Of a stretch of 64,000 nt of DNA, positions 53,741 through 64,000 are shown in pieces. Below the pieces are notes generated by a model that saw only the letters and a program-made list of their open reading frames with translations, made no database searches and had not been told where the DNA came from. Made by a program: the position numbers and the translations under genes. This DNA is from Streptococcus cuniculi (GTDB lineage Bacteria; Bacillota; Bacilli; Lactobacillales; Streptococcaceae), in the NCBI RefSeq assembly GCF_004570575.1, contig NZ_SPPD01000007.1, positions 1 to 64,000 of the forward strand, given 5' to 3'. Position 1 is the stretch's first letter; every line of letters begins with the position of its first letter.

Positions 53741-54193
53741 CTAGGCTTCTTTGATACTCAAGTTAATCACACCTGTCACATCTTGATAAATTTTAACAGG
53801 CACATCAATCAAGCCAACCGCACGAATCGGGTGGTCCAATTGAATATTGCGTTTATCCACTTTAATGCCGAATTGTTTTTCCAATTCTTCGGCAATTTTC
53901 TTGCTCGTAATGGAACCAAAAGTACGGCCATCTGGACCAACTTTTTCCACAAAGGATACAAGCGTTGCTTCTTCAGCCAATTTGGCTTTTATAGCCTTTG
54001 CTTCTGCTACCATTTCAGCATGCGCTTTTTCTTGTGATTTTTGTTTGCCACGCAATTCACCAATCGCTTGGTTGGTCGCTTCCTTGGCAAGGTTTTTCTT
54101 AATCAAGAAATTCTGGGCGTATCCTGTTGGAACTTCCTTAATTTCTCCCTTTTTCCCCTTGCCTTTCACATCTGCTAAAAAAATAACTTTCAT
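53741..54193 (-). CDS. rplI: 50S ribosomal protein L9
   Basis: A 150-aa L9: [31 protein letters not shown] is the N-terminal rRNA-binding domain, followed by a long central helix (about 45-75) and C-terminal domain containing [20 protein letters not shown]. It lies 11 bp downstream of gdpP and before dnaB, a conserved Firmicute order. Confidence 0.97.
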   Translation of the reverse strand: MKVIFLADVKGKGKKGEIKEVPTGYAQNFLIKKNLAKEATNQAIGELRGKQKSQEKAHAEMVAEAKAIKAKLAEEATLVSFVEKVGPDGRTFGSITSKKIAEELEKQFGIKVDKRNIQLDHPIRAVGLIDVPVKIYQDVTGVINLSIKEA

Positions 54194-54204
54194 GAGGAAC
54201 TCTC

Positions 54205-56166
54205 CTATTCTTCTTTTAATTCTTCCTGAATCACTTGATGCAATTTCTCCTGAACCTGTTCAAGCGATTGATCATGAATCTGAGCTGCTGCGAGATTAAA
54301 ATGACCGCCACCGCCCATCTCTTCCATGATTCGTTGAACATTGACCTTGCTTCTGCTCCGCGCTGAAATGGCAATGTAATCATTGACATTTTTGGTGATG
54401 ACAAAGACTGCTTCAATCCCTGCCATCTCAAGAATGGTATCGGCCGCCTTACTTGGAACAACATTGTCGTAGACGGTTTCTTGTGCACCACAGACGAGGA
54501 CAATATAATCGGTCAACTTCTGTCCTCTTAGAATCAATTCATTGATTTGACGGTATTCGTTGAAATCCGTAGCCGCAATCTGCTGAATTTCTGAACTATC
54601 GCTACCACGATTTCTAAGATAGCTAGCCACATCAAAGGTCCTACTGGTCACACGCGCCGTAAAATTCTTGGTATCCAGCATAATTCCCGCCATCAAAAGA
54701 CTGGACTGCAGACGATTGAGTTTGTGGTGCTTATCGTTTTGGAACTGAATCAATTCTGTCACCAATTCACTAGCAGAACTTGCACCACTTTCAATATAGG
54801 TCAAGACTGCATTGTCTGGGAAATCCGCATCGCGACGATGATGATCCACTACGACCACCTGACTAAACAATTCGTAAAATTCCTTGGACAGGGTCAAGCC
54901 GATTTTCGAGTGGTCCACCATGATGAGAAGCGATTGAGCAGTTACCTGCTTTTTCGCCTCCTCAACCGTCATCAGATTAGAGCAATTTTCCTGCGTTAAT
55001 TTTTCAATCGCACGCTGAATATCAGCCCCCATATCCTGATCATCATAGACTGTATAGGCATTGTTCATGATGTTTTGAGCGAAATACTGCATCCCAACAG
55101 CAGAACCTAGGGCGTCCATATCCAGATTGCGGTGTCCGACGACAAATACTGCATCAACCGTTTTTAACTTATCAGAGACAGCGGTCATCATGGCACGGGT
55201 ACGGGTTCTCGTCCGCTTAACGGATGAGGCCGAACCGCCACCGAAAAAGAGGGGCTGCTTGCTCTCATCATTTTCTTTGACAACGACCTGATCCCCGCCA
55301 CGAACCTCGGCCATATTGAGATTTTGCAGGGCAATCTGACCGATCTGCTGATGATTATTTGCCCCGTAAGCAATCCCCATACTCAAGGTAAGAGCTAGGT
55401 CGAGCTGTTTTGCCTCATCACGAAAACGATTGATAACCGAAAATTTGTCCTCAATCAATTTCTCCAAGACCGCATAGTCTGTAAAGAAATAAAAGCGGTC
55501 CATAGTCCCACGACGGTAGTAAATCCCATTTTCATTTGCAAAATCAGACACAAATTGCGCTAAGAAACTATTGATCTGACTAATTTGAGAATCCGAGTAA
55601 ATATCTTCTAACTCATCGTAATTATCGATGGATATAATCCCAATCGCAGGTCTACTACCAATCAGATTGGAAGTCGCATAATACTCTGTTGACGCGTCAA
55701 AAAAGTAAAAAATCCCCTGCTCAAAATCGACATAGACGGCATAACGCTTATCTGCGACCGTTACGTAAGTCCGGTCCTCGTCTAAGCCTGCGTCAATGAT
55801 TTCACGCAGCTTACGCTGATCAAACTCTCCGTCTTCTTTCACAAACAGCAGTTCCGCATAAGGATTAAACCACTCCACTTGATTGTCGTCTAAACGAATC
55901 TTAATGACCCCGACGGGCATATGCGCGAGCAGGCGCATCAAGCCATTATCAGCCTGGGCATTTAAATACTCAATTTGCTCTACTTCACTCACTTCGTAGG
56001 AATGCTTTTGGAAAATAAAAAGCAAGACCAGCAAAAAGAGAGCTAAAAAAATGGATAAATAGGTAATTGTCGAAGTTGGGTATAAGCCCTGTATCAAAGC
56101 CAATAATCCAAAGAGGATTACCCCAATCATCACAAAATGAATCGTTGAAAATCGAAATTTTTTCAT
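54205..56166 (-). CDS. gdpP: Cyclic-di-AMP phosphodiesterase GdpP
   Basis: About 653 aa. Two N-terminal membrane helices (about 7-55), a PAS-like domain, a degenerate GGDEF domain (about 150-300) and a C-terminal DHH/DHHA1 domain: [38 protein letters not shown] and [13 protein letters not shown]. It hydrolyses c-di-AMP to pApA and so controls osmotic and cell-wall homeostasis. The ATG at 56166 follows GAGG; a GTG codon 3 bases upstream extends the frame. It lies upstream of rplI-dnaB on the same transcript. Confidence 0.96.
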   Translation of the reverse strand: MKKFRFSTIHFVMIGVILFGLLALIQGLYPTSTITYLSIFLALFLLVLLFIFQKHSYEVSEVEQIEYLNAQADNGLMRLLAHMPVGVIKIRLDDNQVEWFNPYAELLFVKEDGEFDQRKLREIIDAGLDEDRTYVTVADKRYAVYVDFEQGIFYFFDASTEYYATSNLIGSRPAIGIISIDNYDELEDIYSDSQISQINSFLAQFVSDFANENGIYYRRGTMDRFYFFTDYAVLEKLIEDKFSVINRFRDEAKQLDLALTLSMGIAYGANNHQQIGQIALQNLNMAEVRGGDQVVVKENDESKQPLFFGGGSASSVKRTRTRTRAMMTAVSDKLKTVDAVFVVGHRNLDMDALGSAVGMQYFAQNIMNNAYTVYDDQDMGADIQRAIEKLTQENCSNLMTVEEAKKQVTAQSLLIMVDHSKIGLTLSKEFYELFSQVVVVDHHRRDADFPDNAVLTYIESGASSASELVTELIQFQNDKHHKLNRLQSSLLMAGIMLDTKNFTARVTSRTFDVASYLRNRGSDSSEIQQIAATDFNEYRQINELILRGQKLTDYIVLVCGAQETVYDNVVPSKAADTILEMAGIEAVFVITKNVNDYIAISARSRSKVNVQRIMEEMGGGGHFNLAAAQIHDQSLEQVQEKLHQVIQEELKEE

Positions 56167-56264
56167 CACTAACCTCTGCTTGCCATTTTACCATAAAACC
56201 GCTGAAAATGCTAGCTTCTATTTCCACAGAAGATTTACAAAAAGACCAGACAAATGCCCAGTCT

Positions 56265-58181
56265 TTAGTCATTATTTTTTGCCTTATTCTTTGAAATGGA
56301 ACGGCTACGCCCTTCTAGATAAACCATGAGGATTGAAATATCTGCTGGATTGACCCCTGAGATACGGCTTGCCTGTCCAATCGTTTCAGGAGCAATCAGC
56401 TTAAATTTCTGCCGTGCTTCGGTCGCAATCGAGTCAATATCATCCCAGTCAATGTCTGCTGGAATCCGTTTTTCCTCCATCCGCTTCATCTTCTCAACCT
56501 GATCCAAGGCCTTGCTGATATACCCCTCATACTTGACCTCCGTTTCAATCAATTCAATGGTCTTGTCCGACAATTCCTCAGCAGCAGGACCTACAAATTG
56601 AACCACATCCGCATAAGTCACCTCGGGTCTGCGCATAAACTCCTTGGCGGTAAGCGCATCGGTCAAGGGTTTAAAGCCCATGGCGACAACTCGCTCATTG
56701 GTTTCCTTGATTGGTTTCAACTTAATGGCAGCAAGACGCGCCATTTCCGTTTCAAATTGATGTTTGTGAATCTGAAAGACCTGATAGCGCTCATCATTGA
56801 CCAAGCCAACCTGACGACCAATCTCTGTTAAGCGCATATCTGCATTATCATGGCGTAAAATCAAACGATATTCTGCCCGACTGGTTAAGAGGCGATAAGG
56901 CTCAACCGTTCCCTTGGTCACCAAATCATCAATCATGACCCCAATGTAGCCGTCACTACGCTTCAAAATTAACTCTGGCTTGCCCTGCACTTTCAGCGCC
57001 GCATTGATACCCGCGACAATTCCCTGACCAGCAGCCTCTTCATAACCAGAAGTCCCATTGGTCTGACCAGCAGTAAAGAGTCCTGAAATTTTCTTGGTTT
57101 CAAGGGTCGCCCGCAGTTGATGTGGCATAATCATGTCATACTCAATGGCATAGCCTGTCCGCATCATCTCTGCATGTTCAAGACCTTTAATCGAGTGAAC
57201 CAAGTCCTTCTGTACATCTTCTGGGAGGCTGGTTGATAGACCTTGGATATACACCTCATCCGTGTCAGCCCCTTCCGGTTCCAAGAATAATTGGTGGCGT
57301 TCCTTATCCGCAAAGCGCACGATTTTGTCTTCAATAGACGGACAATAGCGAGGACCTACCCCTTTGACTACACCTGAAAACATGGGTGCTCGGTGCAGAT
57401 TGCTATTGATAATTTCATGACTGCGCGCATTGGTATAGGTCAGCCAGCATGGAATCTGGTCCTGCACATAATCCTCATCTTTTGATAAGAATGAAAAATG
57501 ATTGGGCTTCGCATCTCCGGGCTGAATCTCCGTCGCAGTATAGTCAACCGTACGTGCGTTGACACGAGGCGGAGTTCCTGTTTTAAACCGCCCAATTTCA
57601 AGACCCAAGTCTTTCAAATTATCGGCCAAAGTGACAGAAGCCAGGCTGTTATTTGGACCAGATGAATATTTCAAATCCCCGATGATAATCTCACCACGCA
57701 GAGCAGTTCCAGTTGTGACCACGACTGCCTTTGCCGCAAGATACTGGTTGGTCGCTGTCCGAACACCAATCACTCGGCCGTCTTCCACCAAAATTTCATC
57801 AATCATTGTCTGACGAAGGGTCAGATTTTTCTGCTGTTCAACCGTTCGCTTCATCTCGAGGGAATACTTTGCCTTATCAGCTTGAGCCCGTAAAGCCCTT
57901 ACAGCAGGACCCTTACCTGTATTCAACATCTTCATCTGAATATAGGTCTTATCAATATTGCGCCCCATTTCACCCCCAAGGGCATCAATTTCACGAACCA
58001 CAATTCCCTTAGCCGATCCACCAATAGACGGATTGCAAGGCATAAAAGCCACCATATCCAAGTTAATCGTCGCAAGTAGGGTTTTACAGCCCATCCGACT
58101 GGTTGCAAGAGCTGCTTCTACCCCAGCATGTCCTGCCCCAATTACTACCACATCATATTCTTCTGCAAATGTATATGTCAT
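56265..58181 (-). CDS. mnmG: tRNA uridine-34 carboxymethylaminomethyl modification enzyme MnmG
   Basis: A 638-aa FAD enzyme (also called GidA). FAD motif [18 protein letters not shown], then [25 protein letters not shown], and a C-terminal helical domain that contacts MnmE. It installs cmnm5U34 in tRNAs decoding split boxes. The ATG overlaps the stop of the NUDIX gene (58178-58181), so they share a transcript. Confidence 0.97.
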   Translation of the reverse strand: MTYTFAEEYDVVVIGAGHAGVEAALATSRMGCKTLLATINLDMVAFMPCNPSIGGSAKGIVVREIDALGGEMGRNIDKTYIQMKMLNTGKGPAVRALRAQADKAKYSLEMKRTVEQQKNLTLRQTMIDEILVEDGRVIGVRTATNQYLAAKAVVVTTGTALRGEIIIGDLKYSSGPNNSLASVTLADNLKDLGLEIGRFKTGTPPRVNARTVDYTATEIQPGDAKPNHFSFLSKDEDYVQDQIPCWLTYTNARSHEIINSNLHRAPMFSGVVKGVGPRYCPSIEDKIVRFADKERHQLFLEPEGADTDEVYIQGLSTSLPEDVQKDLVHSIKGLEHAEMMRTGYAIEYDMIMPHQLRATLETKKISGLFTAGQTNGTSGYEEAAGQGIVAGINAALKVQGKPELILKRSDGYIGVMIDDLVTKGTVEPYRLLTSRAEYRLILRHDNADMRLTEIGRQVGLVNDERYQVFQIHKHQFETEMARLAAIKLKPIKETNERVVAMGFKPLTDALTAKEFMRRPEVTYADVVQFVGPAAEELSDKTIELIETEVKYEGYISKALDQVEKMKRMEEKRIPADIDWDDIDSIATEARQKFKLIAPETIGQASRISGVNPADISILMVYLEGRSRSISKNKAKNND

Positions 58182-58663
58182 CTCCTAGTCTCCTTTAATC
58201 GAATCTGTTCCACATTTCCTGACCAATTTAGCAAGTGTGTTTTCAAAAAAGCGGGAACTACATCTATGTTTACAAGATTGTCAACTTCTACTCCATAACA
58301 GGGTGACGAATCTCCTTCCTCCATCATGTGAGAAGGCACTTTTTCTAAAGGCTCAACAAGATAATGAAATTCAATATTATGAAAATCAATCACTTCTTCT
58401 TTGTCAACTGCTGTAAAATGATTTTCCACAATAAAGGCTAATTGCTTGACCGCTACCGCGATGCCCAGCTCCTCCTTAACTTCACGAACAACCGCATCTT
58501 CTGTTGATTCCCCAACTTTGACAGCTCCGCCAATCGTATAATATTTCTTAGTGTCCTCACGATAGGAAAGAAAGAGCTTTTGATTTTTCAGAATTAGCGC
58601 TGTCGCTCGAACCCCAAAAATCTGATGGTCTTTTTTTGTTCGAAAATCCACACGGTACCTCAT
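58178..58663 (-). CDS. NUDIX hydrolase
   Basis: About 161 aa. The Nudix box is [24 protein letters not shown], close to GX5EX7REUXEEXGU. The start [22 protein letters not shown] is common among streptococcal homologues; this ATG (58663) lacks a good ribosome site, and a TTG at 58705 in the same frame is the alternative. The substrate is unknown, a nucleotide or related pyrophosphate. It overlaps mnmG by 4 bases. Confidence 0.87.
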   Translation of the reverse strand: MRYRVDFRTKKDHQIFGVRATALILKNQKLFLSYREDTKKYYTIGGAVKVGESTEDAVVREVKEELGIAVAVKQLAFIVENHFTAVDKEEVIDFHNIEFHYLVEPLEKVPSHMMEEGDSSPCYGVEVDNLVNIDVVPAFLKTHLLNWSGNVEQIRLKETRR

Positions 58664-58780
58664 TTCTACGCAAAAAGAGCCAAAACCCTCAGAAACTGTA
58701 CGCAAAAAACGTCCAATTCCTATGAGCTTTGACCATCATAGCATTGTTATGTTTCCATTTTATCACATTTACCTAGAATG

Positions 58781-59413
58781 TCAATTACGGAATCCCCGCA
58801 ATTTCTCCACCAACGCACGGTTCTTCGCATTTCTGTCAACATACTGATAGAAAATCGTTCGATTGGCTATTTTTCGGAGTAGGGCTTCATCCATTTCATC
58901 CACAATCTCCAAAAATGTTTTCTTGGTTAGCTGATTGATGCTGTTCAATAATGCTGTTTCTTGTTGCTTTCTAGTAGCATCTTCCTGTGGATAACCAACT
59001 CCAAATTCACCGTCAAATAACTTCTCAAGTGTGTATTTCAAGTTCAATTCCCCACACCAGCCAACATTCAGCCCCAGCGGTAAGGACACAACATTTCCAT
59101 TATTGATTCTTCCAAACAAGAAAGCATCTTGCGGCGTTTGAATGAAGCCACAACGTAGACCAGGCAGACTATTGCACGCAAGCATCATCCCTTGACCAGC
59201 CGAACATCCTGTCACTACAAAGTCCAGCGATTGGGACTCGATAAGAAAGCTAATCATGACAGCAACTTCTACGTAAGAATAGCTAGCTATCTCACTCGAA
59301 AAGACACCTAAATTGACAACTTCATGCTGTCCAGCTACTGATTGTTGGACAGCTTGAACGAACACATCGTTAATGTCCGCTCTGGTACTGGCCTGTATGA
59401 CTCCAATTTTCAT
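58781..59413 (-). CDS. RpiB/LacA/LacB-family sugar-phosphate isomerase-like protein
   Basis: A 210-aa protein with the RpiB/LacAB fold: MKIGVIQASTRADIN at the start and VVTGCSAGQGMMLACNSLPGLRCGF in place of the usual GTGxGxxxxANxxxGxRAA (catalytic Cys present in GCSAG). It has a longer C-terminus (about 60 residues) than classic RpiB (about 150). The reaction may be aldose-ketose isomerisation, substrate unknown. It lies 35 bp downstream of mnmA on the same strand. Confidence 0.8.
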   Translation of the reverse strand: MKIGVIQASTRADINDVFVQAVQQSVAGQHEVVNLGVFSSEIASYSYVEVAVMISFLIESQSLDFVVTGCSAGQGMMLACNSLPGLRCGFIQTPQDAFLFGRINNGNVVSLPLGLNVGWCGELNLKYTLEKLFDGEFGVGYPQEDATRKQQETALLNSINQLTKKTFLEIVDEMDEALLRKIANRTIFYQYVDRNAKNRALVEKLRGFRN

Positions 59414-59448
59414 AGTCTACCTCCCAAAATGTTGACAACTCTGTAAAC

Positions 59449-60573
<1,125 letters not shown>

Positions 60574-60598
60574 CTATTCTCCCATCAATTTAATCTAG

Positions 60599-60615
60599 TG
60601 TAAACTTCCTTTACA
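60599..60615. promoter_or_regulatory. GlnR-box-like inverted repeat upstream of mnmA
   Basis: TGTAAACTTCCTTTACA fits the GlnR consensus TGTNA-N7-TNACA exactly; the flanking GTGTAAA/TTTACAC arms extend the palindrome to 7 bp. It lies 29 bp upstream of the mnmA start, in the leader, and about 130 bp from the sdaAB promoter. It may only be an RNA hairpin. Confidence 0.35.
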
Positions 60616-60744
60616 CCGTCTATTTTCAAAAAACGATTGAAGGTCGATTTTGAAGTACCTCACGGCACAGACAGTATTATACCATATCCCTACCTATTTT
60701 CTAACAAATAACATCAAGATGCGGATTTTCCGAACGTTATCTGA

Positions 60745-60750
60745 TATAAT
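60745..60750 (+). promoter_or_regulatory. sdaAB promoter (extended -10)
   Basis: TGATATAAT supplies TG-N-TATAAT, 30 bp before the sdaAB ATG; no strong -35 hexamer is present. A divergent mnmA promoter (TGGTATAAT on the minus strand near 60675-60683) lies in the same gap. Confidence 0.65.
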
Positions 60751-60779
60751 AACAAGTAAGAGAAAATTGAGGAAAACCT

Positions 60780-61451
60780 ATGACAAATGCAAAATTTCAA
60801 TCCGTCTTCGACATCATCGGACCTGTCATGATTGGTCCGTCATCTAGCCATACTGCGGGAGCTGTCCGCATTGGTAAAATCGTCTCATCTATCTTTGGAG
60901 AGATTCCGACAGAAGTTGAATTTCAACTCTACAATTCATTTGCCAAAACCTATCGGGGACACGGTACAGATGTTGCTCTGGTAGCAGGTATCTTAGGAAT
61001 GGATACCGATGATCCTCGTATTCCAGATTCTCTTGATATTGCTCGCGAAAAAGGGATTAAGGTCTACTGGAAAATCAACAAGGACAGCAATACCCCACAC
61101 CCAAACACAACCCGCATTATTATCAAGAATGAGCATAAATCCATTTCTGCAACGGGTGTCTCTATTGGTGGGGGAAATATTCAAGTAACCGAGTTAAATG
61201 GCTTTGCGGTCAATCTCAATATGAACACTCCTACGATCATCATTGTTCATCAGGATGTGCCTGGAATGATTGCAAAGGTGACGGATATTCTTTCAAAATA
61301 TGATATCAATATCGCACAGATGAATGTAACTCGTGAAAGTGCGGGAGAAAAGGCCATTATGATTATTGAGGTCGATTCCAGACAATGTGGTGACTCCATT
61401 GCCGAAATTGAAGGGATTCCACATTTACACAATGTCAACTTCTTTAACTAG
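60780..61451 (+). CDS. sdaAB: L-serine dehydratase, beta subunit
   Basis: A 223-aa subunit of iron-sulfur L-serine deaminase, which converts L-serine to pyruvate and ammonia. N-terminal SDH-beta domain with VMIGPSSSHTAGAVRIGK and NSFAKTYRGHGTDVALVAG; C-terminal ACT domain (TIIIVHQDVPGMIAKVTDIL), probably binding serine. GAGG lies 8 bases before the ATG. Operon with sdaAA. Confidence 0.96.
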   Translation: MTNAKFQSVFDIIGPVMIGPSSSHTAGAVRIGKIVSSIFGEIPTEVEFQLYNSFAKTYRGHGTDVALVAGILGMDTDDPRIPDSLDIAREKGIKVYWKINKDSNTPHPNTTRIIIKNEHKSISATGVSIGGGNIQVTELNGFAVNLNMNTPTIIIVHQDVPGMIAKVTDILSKYDINIAQMNVTRESAGEKAIMIIEVDSRQCGDSIAEIEGIPHLHNVNFFN

Positions 61452-61463
61452 AAAGAGAACACT

Positions 61464-62336
61464 ATGTTTTACACCATTAACGAACTAATCACACAGGCCG
61501 ATGAAGGCTTTTCAGGGAATGTTGCCGAGCTCATGATTGAAACTGAAACCGAGCTAACTGGACGCTCCCGTGAGGAAATCGTGACGATTATGTCAAGAAA
61601 CTTGACAGTGATGAAATCATCTATCATCGATGGATTATCAGAGAGTAAATCGGTATCTGGGCTTACAGGAGGCGATGCGGCTAAACTCGATCGCTATATC
61701 CAATCTGGCACCACCCTATCCGATCAAACAATTCTTTCTGCTGCTCGCAACGCTATCGCTGTCAATGAGTTAAATGCCAAAATGGGACTGGTCTGCGCCA
61801 CACCGACTGCTGGCTCTGCTGGTTGCCTGCCTGCTGTCCTAGGAGTAGCCATTGACAAACTTGGACTCACCGAAAAAGAGCAGCTGGACTTCCTCTTTAC
61901 AGCAGGAGCTTTTGGACTTGTCATCGCAAACAATGCTTCGATTTCTGGAGCAGAAGGAGGGTGTCAAGCTGAGGTAGGATCTGCCGCTGCCATGTCTGCT
62001 GCTGCACTCACCCTAGCTGCAGGTGGGAGTGCCTTTCAAGCTAGTCAGGCTATCTGCTTCGTCATCAAAAACATGCTCGGTCTGATTTGTGACCCTGTCG
62101 CTGGGCTCGTTGAAGTTCCTTGTGTCAAACGCAATGCTATGGGGGCCAGCTATGCGCTCGTTGCAGCTGATATGGCATTAGCAGGTATCGAGTCAAAAAT
62201 TCCTGTAGACGAGGTCATTCTTGCCATGTACCAAGTTGGCTCTAGCCTACCAACTGCCTTTCGCGAAACTGCAGAGGGTGGCCTTGCGATTACGCCAACT
62301 GGTCTAAAACTAAGAAATGAGGTCTTTGGACAATGA
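61464..62336 (+). CDS. sdaAA: L-serine dehydratase, alpha subunit
   Basis: A 290-aa catalytic subunit. The [4Fe-4S] cluster cysteines lie in VCATPTAGSAGCLPA, GAEGGCQAEVG and CDPVAGLVEVPCVKRN. Together with SdaAB, 12 bp upstream, it forms the oxygen-sensitive L-serine dehydratase. It overlaps the phosphatase-like gene by 4 bases. Confidence 0.96.
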   Translation: MFYTINELITQADEGFSGNVAELMIETETELTGRSREEIVTIMSRNLTVMKSSIIDGLSESKSVSGLTGGDAAKLDRYIQSGTTLSDQTILSAARNAIAVNELNAKMGLVCATPTAGSAGCLPAVLGVAIDKLGLTEKEQLDFLFTAGAFGLVIANNASISGAEGGCQAEVGSAAAMSAAALTLAAGGSAFQASQAICFVIKNMLGLICDPVAGLVEVPCVKRNAMGASYALVAADMALAGIESKIPVDEVILAMYQVGSSLPTAFRETAEGGLAITPTGLKLRNEVFGQ

Positions 62337-62896
62337 CAACCGTTTATTTTGTTCGCCACTGCGAGCCAAACTACGACAATCACGACGACTTGACAAGGGA
62401 ATTATCGCCAAAAGGTTTACAAGATTGTCAACTAGTGACAAACTTCCTGTCAGATAAAAATGTTGACATCGTTTTATCCAGCCCATTAAAACGGGCTATC
62501 GATACCGTAAAACCCTTTGCTCAATCTCAAAATCTTACAATTCAGACGGTTGCGGATTTTCGCGAACGTAAGATTGACGACATCTGGATTGAAGATTTTG
62601 ATAGCTTTACAGCAAAACAATGGGAAGATTTTTCTTTCAAACTAGAAAATGGAGAGAGCCTTCAAGAAGTCCAAAATCGAAATATCGCTGCTTTACAGAA
62701 ATGTTTACAGGATTATTCAGAAAAAACAATCGTCATCGGAAGTCATGGGACAGCACTGTCAACTATTCTCCATTACTATAGTCAACACTTTGGACTGAAC
62801 GATTTTTTAAGAATCAAACCACTCATGCCCCATATCGTTTGTTTAGAATTTGACAAGTTCACATTGCTAAGTCTAAAAGAATACACATTGTTATAA
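62333..62896 (+). CDS. Histidine phosphatase / phosphoglycerate-mutase-like protein
   Basis: A 187-aa histidine-phosphatase-superfamily protein. The phospho-acceptor is His9 in VYFVRHCEPNYD (RHC instead of the more common RHG), SSPLKRAIDTVKPF supplies the second Arg, and GSHGTALST the second His. The substrate is unknown; small members dephosphorylate varied metabolites. It overlaps sdaAA by 4 bases and is last in the operon before a strong terminator. Confidence 0.87.
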   Translation: MTTVYFVRHCEPNYDNHDDLTRELSPKGLQDCQLVTNFLSDKNVDIVLSSPLKRAIDTVKPFAQSQNLTIQTVADFRERKIDDIWIEDFDSFTAKQWEDFSFKLENGESLQEVQNRNIAALQKCLQDYSEKTIVIGSHGTALSTILHYYSQHFGLNDFLRIKPLMPHIVCLEFDKFTLLSLKEYTLL

Positions 62897-62903
62897 GGGA
62901 TAG

Positions 62904-62930
62904 AAAAAAAGACCGAGTTCGGTCTTTTTT
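62904..62930. terminator. Bidirectional terminator
   Basis: AAAAAAGACCGA and TCGGTCTTTTTT form a perfect 12-bp stem with a 2-base centre between the convergent sda operon and LysM gene. Confidence 0.92.
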
Positions 62931-62940
62931 CTTCATGCTC

Positions 62941-63648
62941 TTAATACCAACCATGTGCCAACCAAAAGTTTTTAGCTGCCACCCATGAGCCATAGCGACT
63001 TGCTACATACGCATCTGCTACACGTTCTTGATTTTCAGGGGAGTAATCTCCGTTTAAGTAGCTATCTGTCAACTGATAGCGTCCATAGTATCTACCGTTT
63101 CGAGCTGTATAACTACCGCCTGATTCTTTTTGTGCAATCCACTCTTTGGCTTCTGCTTCAGCATCTGTTACCGTAGAAGTGGTAGGAACTGGAGTTGCTG
63201 CAGGAGCAGGAGCTACCTGTGTTGTTTGGGCTGGTACAACTGAAGCTGGCGTTTCTTGGATTGGTTCCGGTTGAGCGGGAGCTACTTGACTTGGCGTATC
63301 TTGAATTGGCTCTGTTTGAACAGGGGTTTCCTGCGCGGGTGTTTCTTGAACGACTGGCTCAGAAACCACTTGTAAAGGCATATTCGCTACTGTCTCTGAT
63401 AACTTATATAATTCTAATACCTGATTCACATAAATCAAATTCGGATTGTTAATCTGATTCAGAGCAACCAATTCTTCAACAGTTGTTTTGTAAGTAAGAG
63501 CGATTTGAGATAGTGTATCTCCTGATTTCACCTTGTAGGTATCGGCACTTACGACACCAGCAATCAAGATGGAACTCATGGCAATAAGCCCTGCAATCGC
63601 TAATCTTAATTTATTACTTGTACGTCGTTTGTTACGTGTACGTCTCAT
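62941..63648 (-). CDS. Secreted LysM protein with Apf/SagA-like lytic transglycosylase C-terminus
   Basis: About 235 aa. A basic start ([17 protein letters not shown]) and signal helix to about residue 36 precede a LysM domain ([20 protein letters not shown] ... about 37-82). A Pro/Gln/Thr/Glu-rich repetitive linker (units like QETPAQ and PIQDTP) leads to a C-terminal 70 residues with [20 protein letters not shown] (probable catalytic Glu) and [13 protein letters not shown], as in aggregation-promoting factor and SagA-type proteins. It likely binds and trims peptidoglycan. The ATG at 63648 is chosen for the clear signal peptide; no strong ribosome site distinguishes it from 63678. Confidence 0.87.
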   Translation of the reverse strand: MRRTRNKRRTSNKLRLAIAGLIAMSSILIAGVVSADTYKVKSGDTLSQIALTYKTTVEELVALNQINNPNLIYVNQVLELYKLSETVANMPLQVVSEPVVQETPAQETPVQTEPIQDTPSQVAPAQPEPIQETPASVVPAQTTQVAPAPAATPVPTTSTVTDAEAEAKEWIAQKESGGSYTARNGRYYGRYQLTDSYLNGDYSPENQERVADAYVASRYGSWVAAKNFWLAHGWY

Positions 63649-63710
63649 ATGATATATATAGTCCTTTCTTTCAGTCATCTTCTATGATACAACCAAAATA
63701 TTACTCTTAT

Positions 63711-63729
63711 TTTGTAAAAATATTACAAA
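63711..63729. promoter_or_regulatory. Inverted repeat upstream of the LysM gene
   Basis: TTTGTAA (63711-63717) and TTACAAA (63723-63729) are perfect inverted arms with a 5-base centre, about 65-80 bp upstream of the LysM start, in AT-rich DNA. It could be an operator or a hairpin. It does not match a WalR site (TGTWAH-N5-TGTWAH direct repeat). Confidence 0.4.
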
Positions 63730-63792
63730 TGTTACAAAAAAGTTTAGATTCCGTGATAAAAGCGCCATTGGCCCTTTTTCCTCATGCTTTCA

Positions 63793-64000
63793 CTAATTTT
63801 TCGTAAAATAAAGAAGGGTTCCTAAAATCAACATGACAACTAAAACTAGACTATCTGCTAACTTCCATTCTAGCATACGGTATTTGGTCCGCCCGTCTCC
63901 ACCCTGATAGCCCCTTGCTTCCATGGCTGTTGCCAAAGCGTCTGCCCGTTTAAAACTAGAAGCAAAGAGCGGGATTAAAATTGGAATGACTGATTTTACC
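63793..64000 (-). CDS. ecfT: Energy-coupling factor transporter T component, C-terminal part
   Basis: The window ends inside this gene; 69 codons at its 3' end are visible. IPILIPLFASSFKRADALATAMEARGYQGG is the EcfT signature: the ARG motif within the cytosolic coupling helix that contacts the ATPases. A final membrane helix (LADSLVLVVMLILGTLLYF) ends the protein. EcfT connects EcfA ATPases to vitamin-binding S components. A weak terminator with AAAAGGGCC and GGCGCTTTT arms (one mismatch) follows the stop. Confidence 0.9.
   Translation of the reverse strand, partial: VKSVIPILIPLFASSFKRADALATAMEARGYQGGDGRTKYRMLEWKLADSLVLVVMLILGTLLYFTKN

Noticed and set aside
63711..63745. TGTAAC and TGTAAT near the LysM promoter as a WalR site
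   Set aside because: The repeats start 9 bp apart rather than the 11 bp required by the WalR/VicR consensus.

Overview
The window reads as a chromosomal segment of a low-GC, Gram-positive Streptococcus. Evidence: streptococcal housekeeping gene order, near-consensus -10/-35 promoters with strong AGGAGG-type ribosome sites, a CIN box (TACGAATA) before cinA-recA, a ComR-family regulator, and mal, nrd and sda genes of streptococcal type. The overall impression is S. suis or a close relative, but that species call is inference from memory of the genus, not a database result. No rRNA, tRNA or CRISPR array was seen. Most genes (1-21.7 kb and 33.6-60.6 kb) lie on the minus strand.

Layout. 1-5.5 kb: the 5' end of an IS1634-like transposase cut by the window edge, then the anaerobic ribonucleotide reductase operon nrdD / 45-aa ORF / GNAT / nrdG under an NrdR-like box, and a large polytopic membrane protein. 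5.7-12.7 kb: folC, a ComR-like regulator with a very short peptide gene just downstream (7222-7278, TTG start), the IreB-RuvX-DUF1292 operon, spxA, and recA-cinA behind a CIN box. 12.8-21.7 kb: an XRE regulator (frameshifted) with a CPBP protease, a GNAT protein, and the repair block tag-ruvA-mutL-mutS-argR. A LytTR/DUF3021 regulatory pair with its own promoter, operator and flanking terminators sits between mutS and mutL. 21.8-24 kb: argS and a small membrane protein.

24-33.5 kb is a maltodextrin locus: malQ divergent from malX, then malC-malD-malA-malR-pullulanase. The malQ-malX gap holds two MalR-type palindromes and a perfect cre site. No glucan phosphorylase and no ABC ATPase are present here, so the transporter probably uses a shared ATPase encoded elsewhere. 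33.6-36.8 kb: nrdI (behind a perfect 23-bp inverted repeat overlapping its promoter), a YitT-type membrane protein and aspS. 37-48.9 kb: an aldo/keto reductase, a family 2 glycosyltransferase, two family 3 glycosidases, a GtrA protein, an AgrC/AgrA-like two-component system and a membrane-anchored metallophosphoesterase. The promoters of the two glycosidase genes share a 21-bp-period direct repeat at identical spacing from the -10, which points to control by the adjacent LytTR response regulator.

49-64 kb: a lipoprotein fumarate-reductase-like flavoprotein, rpsD with a structured leader, veg-dnaB-rplI-gdpP, mnmG, a NUDIX hydrolase, an RpiB/LacAB-type protein, mnmA, divergent sdaAB-sdaAA and a phosphoglycerate-mutase-like gene, a LysM/Apf-like secreted protein, and the 3' end of ecfT.

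The most interesting signals are (1) the ComR-like regulator with a complete short-peptide transcription unit encoding a C-terminal WSDWW peptide, (2) two separate LytTR regulators that each sit beside 21-bp-period direct repeats, and (3) the NrdR-like palindrome placed exactly across the nrdI promoter.
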